Assembly: GCF_013432195.1 (NCBI RefSeq)
Contig: NZ_JACCDB010000001.1
Span: 1-64,000 of the forward strand
DNA length: 64,000 bases
Reading direction: 5' to 3'
Origin: Tepidicella baoligensis
Lineage (GTDB): Bacteria; Pseudomonadota; Gammaproteobacteria; Burkholderiales; Burkholderiaceae_C
Under the pieces are notes generated by a model. That model was not told the DNA's origin and searched no databases. It worked only from the letters and a program-made list of their open reading frames with translations. Positions 56,323 to 64,000 of this stretch are shown here, piece by piece (the first letter of the stretch is position 1; each line of letters starts with the position of its first letter). Position numbers and translations under genes: made by a program.

Positions 56323-56772
56323 TTACTGCACGCGCACCCAGGTCTGGGTTCGGCCGAAGGGGCCGATCGAGCCACGCACGTCCAGCTTCTGGCCTCCATC
56401 CACGGGCGTGAGGCGCAGGCTGTAGGTTTTGCCGTTTTCCGGGTCGAGGATGCGGCCACCCTCCCACACCGCCTTGCCTTCGACCTGCTTGGCCCCGCGA
56501 ATGATTTCCAAGCCGATCATGGGCTGGTCTTTGCGGTCATCGGTGCATGCGGTGCAGCGGGCGTTCTGGTCGGCGCCGGCGCGCAGCAGCTTGGTGATGC
56601 GCCCGGTGAGCTGGCCTTGCCGCTCTTCGATCACGATTTCGGACTTGACCTCTTGGGTCTTGTCGTCGATGGTGTGCCAGGTACCGACCGGGGTGAGCTG
56701 CGCCCAGGCCGCGGCAGAAAGCGCCCAGCCGGCCAGCAGGGTCAGGGCCGTTCTTGTGTGCAATGGGTTCAT
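56323..56772 (-). CDS. DUF2147 family secreted protein
   Basis: 149 residues. After a signal peptide (ALTLLAGWALSAAAWA) comes the DUF2147 pattern: TPVGTWHTIDDKTQEVKSEIVIEERQGQLTGRI, then a CTACTDDRKDQPMIGLEIIRG pair of cysteines. The function is unknown; a location inside a fatty acid degradation operon is frequent. Start at 56772 chosen by the signal peptide. Confidence 0.8.
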   Translation of the reverse strand: MNPLHTRTALTLLAGWALSAAAWAQLTPVGTWHTIDDKTQEVKSEIVIEERQGQLTGRITKLLRAGADQNARCTACTDDRKDQPMIGLEIIRGAKQVEGKAVWEGGRILDPENGKTYSLRLTPVDGGQKLDVRGSIGPFGRTQTWVRVQ

Positions 56773-56794
56773 GTGTCGCTCCTGGCGTGGGGCA

Positions 56795-58591
56795 TCAGGC
56801 CAGTGCGGCATCGGTGTCCATCAACACGCGGCAGCCAGCGCGGGCGGTGCGCATCAGCGTCGCCGTCTCGGGAAAGAGCTTGGCGAAGTAGAAGCGCGCG
56901 GTCTGCAGCTTGGCGGTGTAAAACGGATCGGTGCTGCCGGCGGCGATCTGCTTGAGTGCCACCGAGACCATACGCGCGAAGAAGTAACCGAACACCAGAT
57001 GCCCGGCCACCCGCAGGTAATCCACGGCGGCGGCACCCACCTCGTCGGGGTTTTGGAAACCTTTGAAGCCAATCTCGGTGGTGAACTTGGTCATCTGCTC
57101 GCCCAGGTAGGCCAGCGGGTTGATGAACTCGGCCATCTTCTCGTTGACGCCCTCTTCCTCGACCAGTGCGGCGACCAGCTTGCCGAATTTCTTGAGCGTG
57201 GCGCCGTTGTTGGCCAGCACCTTGCGGCCGAGCAGGTCCAGGCTCTGGATGGTGTTGGTGCCCTCATAGATCATGTTGATGCGGGCATCGCGGACGTACT
57301 GCTCCATGCCCCATTCCTTGATGTAGCCGTGGCCACCGAAGACCTGCTGACACAGCACCGTGGCCTCGAAGCCGTTGTCGGTGAGGAAAGCCTTGGCAAT
57401 GGGGGTGAGCAGCGCGAGCAGCTCTGCACTGTCTTGGCGCACCTGCGCATCGGGATGGTGCAGCTCCTTGTCGAGCAACAGGCCGCAGAAGGTCAGCAGC
57501 GCACGGCCACCTTCGGCATAGGCCTTGGCGGTGAGCAGCATCTTGCGCACGTCGGGGTGCACGATGATGGGGTCGGCGGGTTTGTCCTTGGCTTTGGGGC
57601 CCGAGAGGGATCGCATCTGGATGCGGTCCTTGGCGTAGGCCAGGGCGTTCTGAAAAGCCACTTCGGTCAGGCCCACCGACTGGTTGCCCACGCCCAGGCG
57701 GGCGGCGTTCATCATCACGAACATGGCTTGCAAGCCCTTGTTGGGCTGGCCCACCATCGTACCCACGGCACCATCCAGAATCATTTGCGCCGTGGCGTTG
57801 CCATGGATGCCCATTTTGTGCTCCAGACCACCGCAGTAAATGGCGTTGCGCTCGCCCAATGAACCGTCGGCATTGACATGGAACTTGGGGACCAGGAACA
57901 AGCTGATGCCCTTGCTGCCCTGGGGTGCATCGGGCAGGCGGGCCAACACCAGGTGGATGATGTTTTCGGCCAGATCGTGCTCACCGGCACTGATGAAGAT
58001 TTTTTGCCCCGTCAGCTTGTAAGTGCCATCGGGTTGCGGCTCGGCCTTGGTGCGCAGCAGGCCCAAATCGGTGCCGCAGTGGGGCTCGGTCAGGCACATG
58101 GTACCGGTCCACTCGCCGCTGGTGAGCTTGGGCAGATAAGTGGCTTTTTGCTCGGGCGAGCCGTGCGCGTGCAGGCATTCGTAAGCCCCGTGGCTGAGGC
58201 CGGGATACATGGTCCAGGCCTGGTTGGCGCTGTTGAGCATCTCGTAAAAACACCCGTTCACCACGAAGGGCAAACCTTGACCACCATATTCGGGATCGCA
58301 GCTCAAGGCTGGCCAGCCGCCTTGCACGTACTGCTGGTAGGCTTCTTTGAAACCTGTGGGCGCCTTCACCTCGTGGGTGGTCTTGTCCAGCGTGCAACCT
58401 TCCTGATCTCCACTGATATTCAGCGGGAAAGCCACTTCGGCGGCGAATTTGCCCCCTTCTTCCAGCACGGCGTTGATGGTCTCGGCATCCACATCGGCGT
58501 GGCGCGGGCAGACCTTGAGTTCATCAACGACGTTGAACACTTCGTGCAACACGAAATGCATGTCGCGCAACGGGGGGGTGTAGGTGGGCAT
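56795..58591 (-). CDS. Acyl-CoA dehydrogenase with C-terminal extension
   Basis: 598 residues, larger than the usual 380-400. It has the family elements MCLTEPHCGTDLGLLRTKA, KIFISAGEHD, and the catalytic Glu in MIYEGTNTIQSLDLLGRKV, plus a C-terminal domain of about 130 residues. This is the DmdC-like / FadE-like long group, which acts on a range of acyl-CoAs. The gene is downstream of the TetR regulator (35 bp) and upstream of DUF2147. Confidence 0.91.
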   Translation of the reverse strand: MPTYTPPLRDMHFVLHEVFNVVDELKVCPRHADVDAETINAVLEEGGKFAAEVAFPLNISGDQEGCTLDKTTHEVKAPTGFKEAYQQYVQGGWPALSCDPEYGGQGLPFVVNGCFYEMLNSANQAWTMYPGLSHGAYECLHAHGSPEQKATYLPKLTSGEWTGTMCLTEPHCGTDLGLLRTKAEPQPDGTYKLTGQKIFISAGEHDLAENIIHLVLARLPDAPQGSKGISLFLVPKFHVNADGSLGERNAIYCGGLEHKMGIHGNATAQMILDGAVGTMVGQPNKGLQAMFVMMNAARLGVGNQSVGLTEVAFQNALAYAKDRIQMRSLSGPKAKDKPADPIIVHPDVRKMLLTAKAYAEGGRALLTFCGLLLDKELHHPDAQVRQDSAELLALLTPIAKAFLTDNGFEATVLCQQVFGGHGYIKEWGMEQYVRDARINMIYEGTNTIQSLDLLGRKVLANNGATLKKFGKLVAALVEEEGVNEKMAEFINPLAYLGEQMTKFTTEIGFKGFQNPDEVGAAAVDYLRVAGHLVFGYFFARMVSVALKQIAAGSTDPFYTAKLQTARFYFAKLFPETATLMRTARAGCRVLMDTDAALA

Positions 58592-58626
58592 GAAAGTCTC
58601 CTGTGAAGAGGATGATGAAAAGGGTT

Positions 58627-59271
58627 TCAGGGAAGGTTGCGCGCCAGGATGTTGTCAAACCCCTGGCGCGCATGCTGCAGCCCCAAAGGGCTGCGCAGGA
58701 AACGGGCTTCGTAATGCAGGGCCAAGATCAGCCCATGGATTTCGAAGGCGATCTGGGCGGCGTCGGCATCGGCCTTGAGGTGCTTTTCTTCGATGGCGAT
58801 CCGAACCGCTCGATGAATGGCCGCCTGCCAGGTGTTGACGGTATCCACCAGCGCATCACGCACGGGGCCTGGGCGATCGTCGAATTCCACCGCGCCACTG
58901 ATGTAGATGCAACCGGAGTCGATTTCAGCCGAGGTCTGCCGCATCCAGTTGTCGAACAACTTGCGCAGCCGCGGCAGACCGCGAGGCTCCTGGAGGGCGG
59001 GGAAGAAAACCTCACGCTCGAACCGTTCATGGTATTCACGCACCACCGAAATCTGCAGTTCCTCGCGCGAGCCGAAATGGGCGAACACACCGGACTTGCT
59101 CATCTGCATGACTTCGGCAATGGCCCCAATGCTCAACCCCTCCAGACCCACTTGGGCAGCAAGGGCCAGCGCGGCATCGACGATGGCCGCCTTGGTCTGC
59201 TGGCCTTTGTGCGCACCCCGGCCAGGGCCAGTTGCAACGGCGGGAGAGCGACGCGGAATGGCAACAGACAT
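58627..59271 (-). CDS. TetR-family regulator heading the beta-oxidation operon
   Basis: 214 residues. The helix-turn-helix (LSIGAIAEVMQMSKSGVFAHFGSREELQ) is near residues 45-75 and the C-terminal part is a TetR ligand domain. It lies upstream of the acyl-CoA dehydrogenase in the same direction with a good promoter and an overlapping palindrome, so it probably represses itself and the operon until an acyl-CoA binds. The ligand is inference from the operon content. Confidence 0.87.
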   Translation of the reverse strand: MSVAIPRRSPAVATGPGRGAHKGQQTKAAIVDAALALAAQVGLEGLSIGAIAEVMQMSKSGVFAHFGSREELQISVVREYHERFEREVFFPALQEPRGLPRLRKLFDNWMRQTSAEIDSGCIYISGAVEFDDRPGPVRDALVDTVNTWQAAIHRAVRIAIEEKHLKADADAAQIAFEIHGLILALHYEARFLRSPLGLQHARQGFDNILARNLP

Positions 59272-59286
59272 GGCACAAAAAATAAA

Positions 59287-59329
59287 ACGAACGATCGTGC
59301 TATTTTAGAGGTCTCGTGTGAGACGTCAA
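59287..59329 (-). promoter_or_regulatory. TetR/beta-oxidation operon promoter and operator
   Basis: On the minus strand: TTGACG (59324-59329), 16-bp spacer, TAAAAT (59302-59307). The start region overlaps an ACGATCGT palindrome (59291-59298) within AACGATCGTGC. A GTCTC-GTGT-GAGAC inverted repeat (59311-59324) lies between the two boxes. The promoter drives the TetR gene and the seven-gene operon. Confidence 0.7.
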
Positions 59330-59357
59330 CCCAAGCGGATGAGGTTGCGCCTGGGGT

Positions 59358-59930
59358 TTACCCTAGGTCTTTGGCCATCAAGGGCCAGACCTCTGGCCAG
59401 GATTCCGAAGGCGGCCGCTGAAAGCCGCTGCGTGCATAGCGCTGCAGCCGCGCCTGCACAAAAGCCGAAAGCACGGCAGCGAGGGCCGCCGGCTGCGGAT
59501 GCGCGCCCTCGCGCAGGCGCTGCTTGAGGGCGGATTCGAACTTGTCCCACAGCCGCTGCATGCGGTCCATGAGACGCTGGTGCTCCAGCACCAGCGCATC
59601 GCCAGCCATGACGCGGGCCATGCCCGGGTTTTTTTCAGCGAACTGAAACACCAGCGTCACGATCAGCCGGACCTGGGCCCCGGGCAGGGGTTCTCGGTCG
59701 GTGACCTGCTGGATCAGGCCGAAGACACTGGTCTCGATGAACTCGATCAGGGCATCGAACATCTGCGCCTTGCTGGCGAAATGGCGGTACAAGGCCGCCT
59801 CGCTGACTCCCAACCGGGCGGCCAGTGCCGCGGTGGTGACCCGCTCCCCACCCGGGGTCTGCAACATGTCGGCCAAAGCCTGCAGGATTTGCAGGCGGCG
59901 CTCACCGGGCTGGGGCCGCGACATGCCCAT
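59358..59930 (-). CDS. slmA: Nucleoid occlusion factor SlmA
   Basis: 190 residues, TetR fold with FtsZ-inhibiting function. RVTTAALAARLGVSEAALYRHFASKAQMFDALIEFIETSVF is the conserved N-terminal SlmA sequence. It binds specific DNA sites and blocks FtsZ assembly over the nucleoid. Located 7 bp after the argB stop on the same strand, as in many betaproteobacteria. Confidence 0.9.
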   Translation of the reverse strand: MGMSRPQPGERRLQILQALADMLQTPGGERVTTAALAARLGVSEAALYRHFASKAQMFDALIEFIETSVFGLIQQVTDREPLPGAQVRLIVTLVFQFAEKNPGMARVMAGDALVLEHQRLMDRMQRLWDKFESALKQRLREGAHPQPAALAAVLSAFVQARLQRYARSGFQRPPSESWPEVWPLMAKDLG

Positions 59931-59937
59931 GACGCAC

Positions 59938-60840
59938 TCAGTGCGAGCGAATCATGGTGCCAAAGGCCTGGTCGCTCAGGATTTCGAGCAACATGGCGTG
60001 GGGAACGCGCCCGTCGATGATGTGCACCGCGTTCACCCCGCTGCGGGCGGCGTCGATGGCGCCGGCCAACTTGGGGATCATGCCGCCGCTGATGGTGCCG
60101 TCGGCCATGAGTTCGTCGATCTGCCGCATGGTGAGGGTGGGCAACAGAGCCCCCTGCTTGTCCAGCACGCCGGGGATGTTGGTGAGCATGAGCAGCTTTT
60201 CCGCCTGCAACACGGTGGCGAGCTTGGCGGCGACCACGTCGGCGTTGATGTTGTAGCTTTCGTTCTGTTCCCCAAAGCCGATCGGGCTGACCACGGGAAT
60301 GAACTGGTCTTCCTGCAAAGCCTTGACCACGCTGGGGTCGATGCCGACGATGTCACCCACCTGACCCACGTCGTGCTCCTTGCTCGGATCGGCGGTGTCC
60401 ACCATGCGCAGCTTGCGCGCATGGATCATGGCACCGTCGCGGCCGGTCAGACCCACGGCCTTGCCCCCGGCGCGGTTGATGAGGCCGACGATGTCCTGCT
60501 GCACCTCGCCGGCCAGCACCCACTCGACCACCTCCATGGTTTCGGCATCGGTGACGCGCATGCCCTGAATGAACTGGCCTTGCTTGCCCAGGCGTTTGAG
60601 CAAGCCTTCGATCTGCGGGCCGCCCCCATGCACCACCACCGGGTTGATGCCCACCAGCTTGAGCAGCACCACATCCTCGGCAAAGGCGGCCTGCAGCTCG
60701 GGGTCGGTCATGGCATTGCCGCCGTACTTGATGACCATCGTCTTGCCATGGAACTTGCGAATGTAGGGCAACGCCTGGGCAAGGATCTCGGCGCGGTCAC
60801 GAGGCTGGATGTGGGACGTGTCGCGTGGGGTATGGGTCAT
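59938..60840 (-). CDS. argB: Acetylglutamate kinase
   Basis: 300 residues. [22 protein letters not shown], the acetylglutamate region and [24 protein letters not shown] are present. It phosphorylates N-acetylglutamate in arginine synthesis. Start at 60840 yields the usual protein; a longer frame exists upstream. It is separate from argD/argF at 31-34 kb. Confidence 0.95.
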   Translation of the reverse strand: MTHTPRDTSHIQPRDRAEILAQALPYIRKFHGKTMVIKYGGNAMTDPELQAAFAEDVVLLKLVGINPVVVHGGGPQIEGLLKRLGKQGQFIQGMRVTDAETMEVVEWVLAGEVQQDIVGLINRAGGKAVGLTGRDGAMIHARKLRMVDTADPSKEHDVGQVGDIVGIDPSVVKALQEDQFIPVVSPIGFGEQNESYNINADVVAAKLATVLQAEKLLMLTNIPGVLDKQGALLPTLTMRQIDELMADGTISGGMIPKLAGAIDAARSGVNAVHIIDGRVPHAMLLEILSDQAFGTMIRSH

Positions 60841-60946
60841 GGCGGACAAGGTGGGATGTGTTGGAGCGGATTGTGCCGCAAACCGCCCTGCCCCGTCGCT
60901 ACCGATGAGGCTGGAAAACCCAAGCCAAACCGGGTACAAACACGGC

Positions 60947-62485
60947 ATGGCTCCGAAAAGCATACCCCCCACCCCACTGGTCGCCCCGCAGGAAATCGAA
61001 CTCAAGTTGCGGGTGCTGGGCCTGGAAACCGAGGAGGCGCTGCATCGGCTGGCGCGCAGTCCGAGCCTGGCCCGCCGCCAGCCTCAGCGCCGCTGGCTGG
61101 TCAACCGCTATTACGACACCCCCGACCAGCAACTGCGCCAGCATCGCTGCGCGTTGCGGCTGCGCCAGACGCTGGACAGCCCGTCATCGACCGATGCCAC
61201 CAGCCGCTCCTGGAAGCAGACCCTGAAAACCGCCGGTCACACCCAGGGTGGTCTGAGCCAACGAGGAGAGTGGGAGGCGGACGTGCCGGAGGGGCAACTG
61301 CAACGCGCCGCCCTGCACGGCACCGCCTGGGATGCACTCGACCCTGACGATGCCTGGTTCACCCAACTCCAACCCTGTTTCGAGACACGCTGTGAACGCA
61401 CCACCTGGCGCGTGCGGCGGCGCGACGCCACGGTGGTGGAAGTGGCCCTGGACGCCGGCACCATCGAGGCAGCTGGCCGCTGCGAGGACTTCCTGGAGTT
61501 GGAGCTGGAATTGATTCAGGGCGAACCAGCGGCATTGTTTGCCCTGGCCCGGGAATTGGCTGCCCGCGTTCCCTGCCTGCCTTCAAGCCGCAGCAAGGCC
61601 GAGCAGGGGCAAGCACTGGCCGATGGCAGCCTCCATGCCGTGACCAAGGCGAGGCGCTTGATGGCCATCCCCGGTGAACCCATTGGAGGTCTGGCCCAGC
61701 GTGCCATGGCCGACATGCTGGAGCAATTCACCCGCAACCTGGAAGCACTGATGTACGACGACGTCCCCGAACTCGTGCACCAGGCCCGCGTCGGCTGGCG
61801 GCGCTGGCGCAGCATGGAAAAACTGCTGCGCCCTTGGCTGGGCGCACCGATCGACCACACCCCGTTACAACCCCTGCTCCAGGCTCTGGGCCAGCAGCGC
61901 AACCTGGATGTGGCCAGCACCGAAACCCTGCCGGGCTGGGCCGACGCATGGCCTGGGGATGCAGCGGTCTGGGCAGATGGGGCTGCGCGGCTGGAACAGG
62001 CCCGCTGCCAGCAGCGCTGCACCGTGCGACGGTGGCTGACCACACCGGCTACCGGTCTGGTGCTGCTACAGCTGGCCGAGACCTTGTGGCACATGACACC
62101 CACCAGCGCCGACTTCACGCGGCGCGCAGCCCGGCAACGGCTGGCGCGCTGGCACCGCAAGCTGCACCGGCTGCTGACAGACCAATCCGGTGGCGCCATC
62201 GACCTGGCGAGCCTGCATGAGGCCCGCTTGCTGGCCAAGCGATTGCGCTACGGCAGCGAAGCCCTGGCCAGCGCCATGGCACGCAAACACCAGCGTGAAA
62301 CCGCGCGCTGGCTCGCCGAAGCCACCGAATGGCAAACCCGCATCGGGCAAGCCCGGGACGCCTGGCAAGCCGGGGCTTGCCTCGAGCAGGTCGGAGCCTC
62401 GGAAAAACAGGTGTACTTCCTGCGGGGCATTGGAGCCTGCATGGACCGCCATGCCCAGGCCCTGGCGCGGCGCACCCCGTCCTAG
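60947..62485 (+). CDS. CYTH-CHAD domain protein
   Basis: 512 residues. The CYTH part (1 to about 210) carries the ExExK motif EIELKLR and [21 protein letters not shown]; the CHAD part (about 255-500) has [18 protein letters not shown] and [17 protein letters not shown], rich in His and Arg for polyphosphate binding. Such proteins are triphosphatases or polyphosphate-granule proteins. With the polyphosphate:AMP phosphotransferase upstream this supports polyphosphate storage. Divergent from argB. Confidence 0.87.
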   Translation: MAPKSIPPTPLVAPQEIELKLRVLGLETEEALHRLARSPSLARRQPQRRWLVNRYYDTPDQQLRQHRCALRLRQTLDSPSSTDATSRSWKQTLKTAGHTQGGLSQRGEWEADVPEGQLQRAALHGTAWDALDPDDAWFTQLQPCFETRCERTTWRVRRRDATVVEVALDAGTIEAAGRCEDFLELELELIQGEPAALFALARELAARVPCLPSSRSKAEQGQALADGSLHAVTKARRLMAIPGEPIGGLAQRAMADMLEQFTRNLEALMYDDVPELVHQARVGWRRWRSMEKLLRPWLGAPIDHTPLQPLLQALGQQRNLDVASTETLPGWADAWPGDAAVWADGAARLEQARCQQRCTVRRWLTTPATGLVLLQLAETLWHMTPTSADFTRRAARQRLARWHRKLHRLLTDQSGGAIDLASLHEARLLAKRLRYGSEALASAMARKHQRETARWLAEATEWQTRIGQARDAWQAGACLEQVGASEKQVYFLRGIGACMDRHAQALARRTPS

Positions 62486-62500
62486 ACTGGATACGGCGGC

Positions 62501-63352
62501 TCAGCGCGTCAGCCAGCGCCGGGTCGTGTGGCTGGTGGCATCGACCAACGCCACCATCAGCAGCATGGCGGCCAGCACGGTGGCGGTTTTATCGATCTGG
62601 AACAGCCCCATGTGGAAAGCCAACAGTTGACCCAGCCCTCCGGCGCCCACCACCCCGAGAATGGCGGCGGCGCGGATGTTGTTCTCCCAACGGTACAAGG
62701 TGTAGCTCAGGAGTTGAGGCAAGACCTGGGGCAGTGTGGCATAGAGAAACACCCGCCCGTTGCCCACGCCCTGGATCCGCAGGGCGTCACCGGGGCCGGA
62801 AGGGGCGTTCTCGATCGCTTCGGCAAAGAGCCGCCCCAGCACACCGGTGGTGTGCAAGGCCAGCGCCAGCGTACCGGCAAAAGGCCCCAGACCGGCTGAG
62901 ATGAGCAGCAGGGCCGCCCACACCAGTTCGGGTATGGAGCGCAGCGCATTGAGCAGCCAGCGGGTGAGGCCCCGCGCCCAGGCGGCATCGCCCGCGTGCA
63001 GGCGGCTGCCCGGCAAGGCCAGCGCCAGCCCGCCGACGGCAGCGAGCACCGTGCCCAGCAAGGACATGGCCAGCGTTTCCCACGCGCCCACCGCCACTTT
63101 CTGCACGAAAGGCGCCGACAGATCGGGCGGGAAAAACTCGCCCACGAAACGGCCCATGCTGCGCAACGCATCCAGGGACAGGAATTCGGCCCACTGCAGG
63201 TCGAGTGACCAGAAACTGGCCACCACCAGCACCAGCACACCCAGGGTGAACCAGCAAGCCTTGCAACGCGCGTCCAACAGAGGCGGCGGCAGGCGGTAAG
63301 GTGGATTGGCGGCCTGGGGCCGGGTGGGTAGAGGATTCGGCGGCAGGGTCAT
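62501..63352 (-). CDS. phnE: Phosphonate-type ABC transporter permease PhnE (second copy)
   Basis: 283 residues with about six membrane helices. The EAA-loop signature is in AIENAPSGPGDALRIQGVGNGRVFLYATLPQVLPQ, with RWENNIRAAAILGVVGAGGLGQLL after it. It should form a heterodimer with the next permease for uptake of phosphonates, phosphite or phosphate esters. It starts 3 bp after the stop of the first permease. Confidence 0.88.
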   Translation of the reverse strand: MTLPPNPLPTRPQAANPPYRLPPPLLDARCKACWFTLGVLVLVVASFWSLDLQWAEFLSLDALRSMGRFVGEFFPPDLSAPFVQKVAVGAWETLAMSLLGTVLAAVGGLALALPGSRLHAGDAAWARGLTRWLLNALRSIPELVWAALLLISAGLGPFAGTLALALHTTGVLGRLFAEAIENAPSGPGDALRIQGVGNGRVFLYATLPQVLPQLLSYTLYRWENNIRAAAILGVVGAGGLGQLLAFHMGLFQIDKTATVLAAMLLMVALVDATSHTTRRWLTR

Positions 63353-63355
63353 GGT

Positions 63356-64000
63356 TCAGCTCAGGGCCTTTCTCAACCAACCACTCACCCGGTCGGCCAG
63401 TGCCACCAGCAGAATGAAGACGATCAGCAGGGTCGCCACCTCGCCGCCGTTGAACATTTTCATGGAATTGTCGAGTTGCTGGCCCAGCCCACCCGCGCCC
63501 ACAAACCCGAGCACCACCGATGAGCGGATGGCGCATTCCCAGCGGTAGACGGTGTAGCTGGTGAGTTCGGCGGCGTTGGTGGGCAACAGGCCATAGCAGA
63601 AAGCCTGCAGGCGGCCACTGCCATTGCGCAGCAGCGTTTCGGTGGCATGGGTTTCGCCGCTTTCCAAAATCTCGCCGTACACCTTGCCCAGCATGCCCCC
63701 GTAGGTGAGCGCGATGGCCAGCACACCGGCGGTGGGGCCCAGCCCCACCACGCGAACGAACACCAGCGCCCACACCAGCTCGGGGATGCTGCGCAGCACG
63801 ATCAGCAGCCAGCGCACCGCCTGCCGCAACCAGAATGGCCCACGCGCCATGCGGCCCGACAGGGCAGAAATGGACAGCACGCGGGTGTTGAGCAGGGTCA
63901 GCGGGATGGCCACCAACAACGCCAGGGTGACCCCGGCGGTGGCCATGGCCACGGTGCGCCAGGTTTCACGCACCACCATGGCCATGAATTCGGCGTCGTG
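63356..64000 (-). CDS. phnE: Phosphonate-type ABC transporter permease PhnE (first copy, cut by window end)
   Basis: The reading frame is open to the end of the window, so the N-terminus is missing. The visible 215 residues contain the EAA region (EILESGETHATETLLRNGSGRLQAFCYGLLPTNAAELTSYTVYRWECAIRSSVVLGFVGAGGLGQQL). The binding protein and ATPase (phnD, phnC) are expected beyond the window. Substrate inferred only from family resemblance. Confidence 0.85.
   Translation of the reverse strand, partial: HDAEFMAMVVRETWRTVAMATAGVTLALLVAIPLTLLNTRVLSISALSGRMARGPFWLRQAVRWLLIVLRSIPELVWALVFVRVVGLGPTAGVLAIALTYGGMLGKVYGEILESGETHATETLLRNGSGRLQAFCYGLLPTNAAELTSYTVYRWECAIRSSVVLGFVGAGGLGQQLDNSMKMFNGGEVATLLIVFILLVALADRVSGWLRKALS

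Noticed and set aside
53935-56955. A 1006-codon open frame on the plus strand opposite the FadN-type gene
   Set aside because: It is antisense to well-supported genes, rich in His, Gly, Gln and Ala, has no recognisable domain, and is a by-product of GC-rich codon use.

Overview
The window looks like chromosomal core DNA of a GC-rich betaproteobacterium of the order Burkholderiales, most likely family Comamonadaceae; I cannot fix the genus. The case rests on gene order (gyrA-serC-pheA-tyrA-aroA/cmk-rpsA-ihfB-lapA-lapB, DUF3579/argD/argF, pmbA/yjgA/mog, slmA-argB), a fused aroA-cmk gene, and protein sequences typical of that group. No insertion sequence, prophage, CRISPR array, rRNA or tRNA gene was found. 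Coding density is very high and no gap between genes exceeds 300 bases.

Layout. 1-15 kb: an OmpA-family protein, then a long plus-strand run from gyrA through aromatic amino acid and serine synthesis to rpsA, ihfB, lapA/lapB and a two-RCK potassium channel. 14.7-25.4 kb: an FNR-like regulator and a B12-binding MerR-type photoreceptor (LitR/CarH family) facing a compact plus-strand operon of about nine genes: an FAD oxidoreductase, DUF1365, a cyclopropane-fatty-acid-synthase-like methyltransferase, a chalcone-isomerase-like protein, a GPH/MFS transporter, a DUF3833 lipoprotein, an SDR, an NTF2-like protein and a photolyase/cryptochrome, ending in a 49-residue DUF2256 protein. This is the most unusual part of the window: it looks like a light-controlled (cobalamin-sensed) membrane-lipid modification and DNA-repair unit related to furan-fatty-acid and singlet-oxygen clusters.

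25-45 kb: housekeeping genes (CorC-like protein, apaH, rhlE, an acyl desaturase, rpsT, argD/argF, a Cd/Pb-type MerR regulator with a divergent cation transporter, a polyphosphate:AMP phosphotransferase, rpsU, yqeY, murI, pmbA/yjgA/mog, cysE, trmJ, suhB, a PilZ flagellar brake). 46-51 kb: mutS, a Pcm-like methyltransferase, a rhodanese and a TolC-type outer-membrane channel. 51-59 kb: a seven-gene minus-strand beta-oxidation operon headed by its own TetR regulator. 59-64 kb: slmA, argB, a CYTH-CHAD protein and two phosphonate-type ABC permeases, the last cut by the window end.

Several regulatory sites could be read directly: a 17-bp-spaced sigma70 promoter inside cmk ahead of rpsA; tandem 4-3-4 inverted repeats over the photoreceptor promoter region; an FNR-type box ahead of the O2-dependent desaturase; a 19-bp-spaced MerR-type promoter; a TetR promoter with an overlapping palindrome; a 12-bp palindrome ahead of argD; and an identical 10-nt element at the same distance from the -10 box in the rpsT and rpsU leaders.
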